Shown piece after piece: positions 29,413-36,203 of a stretch of DNA of 36,203 nt. The stretch covers positions 1 to 36,203 of the forward strand of contig JAANBB010000408.1 in NCBI GenBank assembly GCA_014621425.1, read 5' to 3'. Position numbers and translations under genes: made by a program. The notes under the pieces were generated by a model. That model was not told the origin of the DNA, made no database searches, and was given only the letters and a program-made list of their open reading frames with translations. This DNA comes from Cylindrodendrum hubeiense (taxonomy: Eukaryota; Ascomycota; Sordariomycetes; Hypocreales; Nectriaceae). Each line of letters starts with the position of its first letter. Positions within the stretch are counted from its first letter, which is position 1.

Positions 29413-29865
29413 GATGGTCGATGTTGGTGAGCGTAGTGGGTAGGAACTTGGTGGAGGCGGGGTTAAGCCAGGATAGGAGGAAGACGGTGGTGTGAGTCCC
29501 AACAGCGGAGCAAGCTTGGTACGAAGTTGGAGAGTGCAGAATGTCGGAATAGAGGCCGCGGCGAGGCAAGTATTAGGAAGCGCTAAACAACTGTTTCCGA
29601 GACACACGAAGCTTCGTCATGGAGCTTCACAATCGAAGCAATGGCATAGCTCCACGCTGTGGCGGGACGCGGGCGGTCACGTGCGACGGGTCCCGATACG
29701 GAGTTCTGCCGGCTTATCGGGGTGCTGCAGGCCGCGCTCGAAGAAAAAAAGTTTCGGCGGGGCGCCATCTTCTTTTCCTAGGCCAGAGACAAAGTCAAGT
29801 TGGGCAAGTTTGTTGCTCGATATTTTTTACAATTCCCACGGTTTGACTCGCTACATTCATTCACA
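29413..29865. promoter_or_regulatory. Divergent GET5-NOP2 promoter region
   Basis: These 453 bp separate the two start codons. An E-box-like CACGTG lies near 29678. TATTTTTTACAA near 29821 may be the NOP2 core promoter. Confidence 0.5.
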
Positions 29866-32090
29866 ATGGGTGTCGGAAATCGTTTTAAGAAGCAGGGCCC
29901 TCCCCAGCCTCTTTCAGAAGAGCACTTTGCCAGACTCAAGCGCAAGGCCGGTCTACCTGCCGATCCTGTTGCCGAGCCCACCGAGAGGAAGAAGCGAAGA
30001 ACCAGCAAGCCCCAAGAGCCCAAGAGCAATGGCAAGAAGCCTGCGACCAACAGGGCGAACGGTGCCAAGCCCGTAAAGGCTGAGAAGGCCGAGAAGGCTG
30101 CGCCCGCACCCAAGGCCAATGGCAGGTCGAAGAAGAGCAAGGCCCCGGTTGCCCTGGAGGATGTCTCCGACGAGGAGATGGATGATGAGTTCGACATTGG
30201 GGACCTGGAGGACGCCGAAATTTCCGAGGGTGGTGCGGGGTTGAAGGACGACTTTCTTGAATCTGACAACGAGGACTCAGTGTTCGACTCGGACGAGGAG
30301 GGTGGCAAGGGAAGGGCCATGTTCTCTGAGGACGAGGACGAGTCGGACGCCGAGGAGAAGCTCACAGCCGCCAACATCGCCGGTCTCACAAGGAAACTGG
30401 ATGCCCAATTGGCAGAGGAGGCCGCCGAGGCCGAGGCTGAGTTGGCCGAGGCCGCGCTGCAGACCAACATCGACGGCGACAAGCCCCATATTCTACAAGA
30501 CGAGGACGAGGACGACGAGCTTTCCGCCAAGGCCAGCGCCCTCCTCGCCCCCGACCTACAACTCCTACGAACGCGAATCACCGAAAACATCCGCGTGCTC
30601 GACGACTTTGCCAAGCTCTCCGAGGACGGCCGCTCCAGGGCCGAGTACACGGCGCAGTTGATCAAGGACATCTGCGCCTACTACGGCTACTCCGAGTACC
30701 TGGCTGAGAAGCTCTTCAACCTCTTCACCCCGCGCGAGGCCTTTGCCTTCTTCGAGGCCAACGAGTCGCCCCGCCCCGTCGTCATCCGAACCAACACGCT
30801 GCGCACCCATCGCCGCGACCTCGCCCAGTCCCTCATCAACCGCGGCGTCACCCTCGAGCCCGTCGGCAAGTGGTCCAAGGTTGGCCTGCAGGTCTTCGAG
30901 AGCAATGTGCCCCTCGGTGCCACCCCCGAGTATCTCGCCGGCCACTACATCCTCCAGGCTGCCTCCTCATTCCTACCCTGCATGGCCCTCGACCCCCAGG
31001 AGAACGAGCGCGTGCTGGATATGGCTGCCGCCCCCGGTGGAAAGACGACCTACATGGCCGCCATGATGAAGAACACTGGCTTCATCATGGCCAACGATCC
31101 CAACAAGAAGCGTGCCAAGGGTCTGATCGGTAACATCCACCGCCTCGGCGCCCGCAACGTCATCGTCTCCAACTACGATGCCCGCGAGTTCCCCAAGCCC
31201 ATGGGTGGCTTCGACCGCGTCCTGCTCGATGCCCCTTGCTCGGGAACCGGCGTTATCGCCAAGGATCCCAGCGTCAAGACCAACAAGACGGAGCGCGACT
31301 TCATGCAGCTCCCCCACGTCCAGAAGCAGTTGCTCCTCGCGGCCATCGACTCCGTCAACCACGCCTCCAAGACCGGTGGCTACGTCGTCTACTCGACCTG
31401 CTCCGTCACCATCGAGGAGAACGAGTCCGTCGTCCAGTACGCCCTCAGCCGCCGCCCCAACGTCCGCCTCGTCGACTCCGGCCTCGCTTTCGGAAAGGAG
31501 GGCTTCACCAGCTTCATGGGCAAGAACTTCGACCCCTCCGTCCGCCTTACCCGCCGCTACTACCCACACACCTACAACGTCGACGGCTTCTTCGTCGCAA
31601 AGTTCCAGAAGTTCGCTGCGACCACCGCCAAGGCGCCGCCGCCCGTGAGAGCTCCGGCTCTTACCCCAGCAACGACACCACCGAGGTCGTCGACCGCACC
31701 CCCATCACCGACGATGACGAGACTACCGGTGATGACTTTGGTGGATGGGACGATGATGAGGACAAGGAGTACATGGAGAAGGGACGACGAAACGCCATGC
31801 GCCGGAGAGGTATGGATCCCAACAGTAACGACAAGAAGGCCAAGATCGCCAAGAAGGCCCAGAGCGTCGAAACTGCCCAGGGCGCCGAAAATGCTCAGAG
31901 CGCCGAAACTGCCCAGAGCAAGAAGAGCCCCAAGGGCAAGAAGGGCAAGAAGAGCGCTGAAAGCACCGAAACTGCCCAGAGCACCGAAACTGCCCAGATC
32001 GCCGAAACTACCCAGATCGCCGAAACTGCCCAGAGCAAGAAGAGCCCCAAGAGCAAGAGCCCCAAGAGCAAGAAGCCGAGTAAAAAGTAG
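29866..32090 (+). CDS. NOP2: Nop2, 25S rRNA m5C methyltransferase, with apparent frameshift near 31642
   Basis: The gene starts at MGVGNRFKKQGPPQPLSEEH; the open frame upstream has no better ATG. The first ~240 residues are basic then acidic, as usual for the nucleolar N-terminus. The RsmB/Nol1-type methyltransferase follows: VLDMAAAPGGKTTY (SAM motif I, about residue 384), LLDAPCSGTGVIAKDPSVK (motif IV cysteine, about 454) and YSTCSVTIEENE (catalytic cysteine, about 508). It methylates a cytosine in 25S rRNA and is needed for 60S assembly. After FQKFAATTAKAPPP the frame runs into an improbable R/P/A-rich translation to 32286. The next frame over carries the expected tail: DDFGGWDDDEDKEYMEKGRR, NAMRRRGMDPN, then K/S-rich repeats, ending at 32090. 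One extra C in the CCC run near 31642 would join them (about 741 aa). Confidence 0.85.
31856..32035 (+). repeat. 18-bp coding repeats in the NOP2 tail
   Basis: Two blocks of an 18-bp unit of the form GCCCAGAGCGCCGAAACT encode A-Q-S-x-E-T hexapeptides: three copies, a K/S-rich spacer, then four or five more. They are coherent only in the frame ending at 32090. Confidence 0.75.
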
Positions 32091-32675
32091 ACAAGTAGAT
32101 ACCAACTGGGATGTCATCATGGGTCTGTTTTATGTCGTTTTTGTCACCGAAATGTCGAATAATAGAAAGGAAATTCAAAAGCATGTCTTAACGCCGCACG
32201 ATGCCCAAAAACGCCGAGAAGATAGACGTGAAAAATTACCATCTTTGTTTGCAAGTCATAAACCATTTCGTTCATCTCGTCATTAGGCTCCCTTTCTCTT
32301 CCTAGAGCGGTGTTGCCGCCTCCCTCCTTTTTCTCTATAGTCGCGAGTCGCGAGTCCCAAACCCCGGTCCCCGGCCTGTCTTTCATAGAATACATACATG
32401 ATCACATCATAAAGCCGATGCCGGCAGCCCAAACAATAAAAACACAAAAATATCAAACCCCATCCATGCCATGTCGTGAACCGCACAAAAGCCAAAACAA
32501 ACCCACCACCCCTTGGTATCCAGCCGTGGTATCTCCATAACGACTATTCCTGGCGACTGGCATATGTGACGTGTTGTTTATCCACAAAAGTTTCCATCCG
32601 GTGGTTGTCGTATTACAAAAAGATTTGCAGGTAAAACGAGGTCGAGAAAAGAAAGAAAAAACGGGTGTTGCCGGC
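32091..32675. other. Convergent 3' region between NOP2 and byr4
   Basis: These 585 bp lie between facing stop codons. The sequence is AT-richer, with several AATAAA-like signals (AATAAAAACAC near 32434). No gene is supported. Confidence 0.5.
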
Positions 32676-35600
32676 TCATACGGCCAAGTCGTCGAATTGC
32701 GAGACGAGTTCGCGGATTGTCCATCGCCAAGCTTCGCGATCTCTGGATCCTCGCCCGACCCATTTCTCGCACTTCTTCCGCCATCTGTCTTCTTCTTCAC
32801 GTTGTCTCCTGATAAACTCAGGACCAACGTCAAACTCTTCTCCAACAAGCCAGTCATCTTTGATATCACTGACTCGCCCCTGTGCGCCGTCTTCGTCGGC
32901 AGCGTTGTCTTCAAGGTCGGGGATGTCCTTGAAAACGTCTTCGTCTGACTCGAGAGCATCAAAGCCATCCATGGGGTCGCTCAGGTCAGACTTGGGCTTG
33001 GCAGGTGGGTCAAGCTTAAGCCAGCACATGTTTTGAGGGTCAAAGACCATCCCACCAACAACTTGAACACCCTTAGTTTGGCTGATGTTGGTAATTAATG
33101 CAGGCCGAGGAGTCGAGGCAGCCTCCTTCTCCCGCATCATGTGAGAAATCGGTGTCTGTGTGGGTGTTGACACAGCAGCATCGAAAAGATTGAGGGCATT
33201 CTCATTGCCTTCCCAGCGGAAAGTTTCCGCGTTGTAATACATCCCATTCACCACTATGGCATTGTTAGCACGAGCATGATCATTGTATTCCGTGGGTGGC
33301 TTACTCTTTGACTCCTTTCCGCTATTAAGATTCGCGATAAGATGGGGCTTCAACTGCTGTGATCGCTTATGCTTCTTTGAACGAACAGTTGATTGAGGAA
33401 GGGCGGTGTTCAGGTTGTTGCGGATAGAAAGCTGAGCGACTCGTTGACTGGTGAGAGGGGCAAGCGGGCCGCTGCTAGGGACTCGTTGCGCCAGAGAAGT
33501 CTCGCGGGCAATACGGCTTGCCGTGGTATCGCGGGCAAAATGGGGCGTATAGGGAATGGGCCGAGCTGGAGACTGAGGTGTTGGTGGTGATATAGTCGAA
33601 GCCCGGTCAGGAAGCACGTTTTGATAAAGCTTGTTTCGCAGAGCAGCCTTGGGCCCGGAAGTGATCGGCTGCCGCAAGTACTTGCCCTCGCTCTCCTTGG
33701 AAGTAGGGAGATCATCAAAGCCGTCCAACTCATGACCATCGCCAAAGTTCTTCTTGTTCTTTGGCTTACTCAGTCGTTCCCAAGTGTCTGCGGCCACTCG
33801 GTATCGGTGGGGGCTAGGCGATCGCATGGTCGATCTTGAGATGGTACGTGAGTGCGGTCGGAGGTCAATGGAGTTATCAGAGTCATGACGACGGAACTGG
33901 CGCAAAGTCCTGGAGGTTACGTGTTGTGATTGTGAGTGAGATGCTCCAGCAGGCAGGAATGGCAGCGGTGGTTTCCTGGATGTTGCTGGGCTGTCGGTGG
34001 TGGATGGTCTCTGGCGCTCAACTGGTGTCTTTGGCCGCACACCAGAGAGCGGTCGGTTGCTCTCAGACCTAGACGGGGGACGCTCATGGCGGAAAGGCAC
34101 CTGTTTGGCTGGAGAGTTCAATGCCCGGATAGCTGGCAAGGAACGCTTCTGTTTAAGAAGCTGAGCGCTGGTCGTGGTTGGCTCGGTTCGAAGGGAGCTC
34201 GTGGACGTTCTAAGACCAATCTCCCTTCGCCGAGGCGTAATAGGAGGCAGGCTTTGGGAGGGTGAGGGTGTGGTAGGGGTAGCAAGGCTTGTGACTGACG
34301 ACTGGGCTGAATGACCCAGACGTGATTGCGATCGTCGGCTTCGGGGAATAGGACCGCCGCTCTCGTACACAGGCTCAAGAGACGTCGAGTGTGTCCTCTC
34401 GTGGTGGTTTAGCCGAGGTATCCGTGTTGAGTTAATTGGCTTGTTTGTGAAAGTAAGGGATACTGCCGCCTTGGGCCTCGCCGGACTAGCGGGCCGTGTT
34501 TCCTTAACCTTGACGTTTCGATGAAGGGTCAGTTTGCCCGAGTCGAATACCTCTCCGTCGCCAAGGTCAAGTCCGTCGAGGAAGTCCGGTTTATCAGCTT
34601 CGGCAGGTTCGGCCTTGGTCTGGGGGACCAGGGGTTCCTCGGAAATTCGGTGTGGAGACCTGCTCTTTCGTCGTTGTTGCAGTCTCTCTGAGAAGTTGAC
34701 AGGTCCAGTGGGAAGCACCAGACCGTCGAAGGTTTCGTCTTCACTCTCGGCTGTTATCGAGCTCGAGACACTGGGGCTCAGAGCGGAAGCTGATGAACTT
34801 CTGTTAGATCGCCCATCACGTCGCGTACCACCATATCTCGTACCGAGGCTGCCCTCTCCCCAGTCTAGGTCGTCAGTTTGTGTGGATGGGGTCTTGGGGA
34901 TGTCTTTTCTCGTAGACAGCTTGAGTTTTCCATCTGATGGGAGCTCCAGGTCCATCTCAAAGTCGTCCTCGGTGCCGGCGGTTTTGATGTCCTTGGAGGG
35001 AGTGGGAGGGGTTATAAATGACACGGGTTTAGGAGGTTGGCGGCTCTTGGAGACCTTGATGGTATCGCCACCATCGCCGAAGAAGTCGTCGTCGTCATCG
35101 CAATCCTTAAATCGGTCCAGGTTGATGGCTGCAGAAAGGGTACTGATGGTACTCGTCGTAGACTGATTTGACTCCCTGCGGCCGTCCTGGGAAAAGGTTG
35201 CTGATTTGATCACCTTGGTCGGGCTTGCCTGGATAGAACCACCACTAACTTGTCGGAGGCTTTCCGGGAAATCGGCATGGTGCTTCTTGATCTTGAAGCC
35301 CTGTGACAGGTCGGGTAGTTCCATGTCATTCTCCCAGTCGTCCTGGATAATCTTCCTGATCTTCCTTCCACCCAAGCGCTTGATGGTACCGCCCATCAGG
35401 GCGGATGTGGGGACATTTCTTGGTAAAGGAATGCCAGCATTCTGTGCAGCTGCAATAGCATCTAGCGTGGATTTCTCGTCGTCCCCTGGTATGTGGACCT
35501 GTTTCTCCTCCTCGCCGTCGAGCTCGGATCGCAGGGACAGGTGCGAAGAGCCAGAATCTCGGCGTCTTGAGGGCGGCCTCGAAGGCCCATTCGTAGCGGT

Positions 35601-35711
35601 TGATGGGCTTCGGAAACTGAGATCGTTGCTATCCACCACGAAGTCGTCGTCGTCCCAGTTCTCAATATCATCCTCCACCGGCTGTCGGGTCTTTAATCGT
35701 AGAGGCTCCAT
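32676..35711 (-). CDS. byr4: Byr4/Bfa1-type cytokinesis regulator, 1011 aa
   Basis: This is a single uninterrupted frame of 1011 aa starting MEPLRLKTRQPVEDDIENWD. The family is recognised by its layout: an acidic N-terminal block (DDIENWDDDDFVVDSND), a second block (IIQDDWENDMELPDLSQGFK), a long S/T/P/R-rich disordered middle, and conserved C-terminal blocks (ANNAIVVNGMYYNAETFRWE, GVQVVGGMVFDPQNMCWLKL). The end is basic and helical (KKCEKWVGRGSRDREAWRWT). In fission yeast Byr4 is the scaffold half of the Byr4-Cdc16 two-component GAP for Spg1 at spindle pole bodies (Bfa1-Bub2 for Tem1 in budding yeast), restraining septation and mitotic exit. Many S/T-P sites in the middle fit control by Cdk and Polo kinases. 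It converges on NOP2. Confidence 0.9.
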   Translation of the reverse strand: MEPLRLKTRQPVEDDIENWDDDDFVVDSNDLSFRSPSTATNGPSRPPSRRRDSGSSHLSLRSELDGEEEKQVHIPGDDEKSTLDAIAAAQNAGIPLPRNVPTSALMGGTIKRLGGRKIRKIIQDDWENDMELPDLSQGFKIKKHHADFPESLRQVSGGSIQASPTKVIKSATFSQDGRRESNQSTTSTISTLSAAINLDRFKDCDDDDDFFGDGGDTIKVSKSRQPPKPVSFITPPTPSKDIKTAGTEDDFEMDLELPSDGKLKLSTRKDIPKTPSTQTDDLDWGEGSLGTRYGGTRRDGRSNRSSSASALSPSVSSSITAESEDETFDGLVLPTGPVNFSERLQQRRKSRSPHRISEEPLVPQTKAEPAEADKPDFLDGLDLGDGEVFDSGKLTLHRNVKVKETRPASPARPKAAVSLTFTNKPINSTRIPRLNHHERTHSTSLEPVYESGGPIPRSRRSQSRLGHSAQSSVTSLATPTTPSPSQSLPPITPRRREIGLRTSTSSLRTEPTTTSAQLLKQKRSLPAIRALNSPAKQVPFRHERPPSRSESNRPLSGVRPKTPVERQRPSTTDSPATSRKPPLPFLPAGASHSQSQHVTSRTLRQFRRHDSDNSIDLRPHSRTISRSTMRSPSPHRYRVAADTWERLSKPKNKKNFGDGHELDGFDDLPTSKESEGKYLRQPITSGPKAALRNKLYQNVLPDRASTISPPTPQSPARPIPYTPHFARDTTASRIARETSLAQRVPSSGPLAPLTSQRVAQLSIRNNLNTALPQSTVRSKKHKRSQQLKPHLIANLNSGKESKSKPPTEYNDHARANNAIVVNGMYYNAETFRWEGNENALNLFDAAVSTPTQTPISHMMREKEAASTPRPALITNISQTKGVQVVGGMVFDPQNMCWLKLDPPAKPKSDLSDPMDGFDALESDEDVFKDIPDLEDNAADEDGAQGRVSDIKDDWLVGEEFDVGPEFIRRQREEEDRWRKKCEKWVGRGSRDREAWRWTIRELVSQFDDLAV

Positions 35712-36203
35712 GGTAATTTATGTTTGATGTCGCGTGTGCGGCGTATTGTTGTGTTCCAAGAGGTTGCAAGGGAGTTCGATATAAACACCACTGGTTGGAC
35801 GTGATGTCAATTGCGCACAGTCATTATTGTCAATGTTGACTGTCCCCCGCATACACCAGCATCTCCCCCAGGCGTGAGACGGGCGTGGATGAGCAAGGCT
35901 TCGGTGGTAGAAGAGCGTGAGGGTGTCGAGTGTTCCGGTTGGAAATGTTTGGTCCTGCAGTCGTGGCGACGGTTCGCGGGTGGTGCAGCAGTTTGGTGCG
36001 GAGAAGCGGCTCTGGCAGGGCGTGTGTGGTATGGCGAGAACGAGCGTAAGGTCGGGCAGCGACGAAGAAAAGCAGAGGGGCTGCGATGTCCGACAGGCAA
36101 CGGCAATTGAGTTTGCGATCAAGGAACAGGATTTTTTTGCTGTTGGGATGTTGTGTGTGTGTGGGAGGGAACTGACGTGCAAGATTGATTGCGAGGTCAG
36201 GAA
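35712..36203. promoter_or_regulatory. byr4 upstream region
   Basis: This is the promoter and leader of byr4, up to the window edge. CA- and CCACAC-rich stretches on the minus strand are leader-like. Overlapping open frames on both strands have no protein-like features. Confidence 0.45.

Noticed and set aside
29778..30671. 297-aa open frame antisense to NOP2
   Set aside because: Serine/alanine-rich mirror of the acidic NOP2 N-terminus. The sense strand clearly codes.
31650..32286. R/P/A/L-rich extension of the NOP2 frame
   Set aside because: Improbable composition, while the neighbouring frame carries the tail expected of the Nop2 family.
1..36203. tRNA, 5S rRNA, CRISPR arrays, transposons or RIP-mutated repeats
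   Set aside because: No tRNA T-loop and acceptor pairing, no 5S-like sequence, no spaced direct repeats, no transposase or terminal repeats, and no AT-rich mutated blocks were seen by eye.

Overview
The window comes from a filamentous ascomycete, most likely a sordariomycete of the order Hypocreales. The basis is short GT-AG introns with CTAAC-like branch sites, long CT-rich leaders, and fungal-type orthologues such as the Byr4 cytokinesis regulator, Get5 and LIN1. I cannot fix the genus. Nothing bacterial, viral or transposon-like was seen.

Left flank (1-3715): two divergent housekeeping genes, a LIN1/CD2BP2-type GYF-domain splicing protein (minus strand) and the Cdc48 cofactor UFD1 (plus strand). 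Right flank (24601-35711): mitochondrial HSP60, cofilin, GET5, the rRNA cytosine methyltransferase NOP2 and the septation-network GAP subunit byr4.

Between them (about 4.2-23.6 kb) lies the unusual part. It is an array of small nuclear-type proteins, each starting with a single degenerate Myb/SANT-like three-helix domain, followed by a basic linker, SUMO-consensus (hydrophobic-K-x-E) motifs and usually an acidic tail. Five units (A-E, reading leftward) lie on the minus strand and four (F-I) on the plus strand, diverging from a 2.8 kb intergenic region. A larger, more distant relative (J) and an unrelated coiled-coil gene lie further right. Units C and D consist only of a first exon. Each ends in an intact phase-2 donor placed exactly where A, B and E are interrupted, just before the conserved Q-H recognition helix. 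In-frame splicing to exon 2 of B would complete the domain, so C, D and B look like alternative first exons sharing one downstream body. This arrangement and the cluster as a whole are the main discovery candidates. Nothing in the sequence proves expression or function.

Two genes (J near 23474 and NOP2 near 31642) show apparent one-base deletions inside short G or C runs, after which the plausible protein continues in another frame. These look like consensus errors, though real mutations remain possible.

Letters A-J are my own labels. Exon coordinates were worked out by hand from splice signals and frame continuity.
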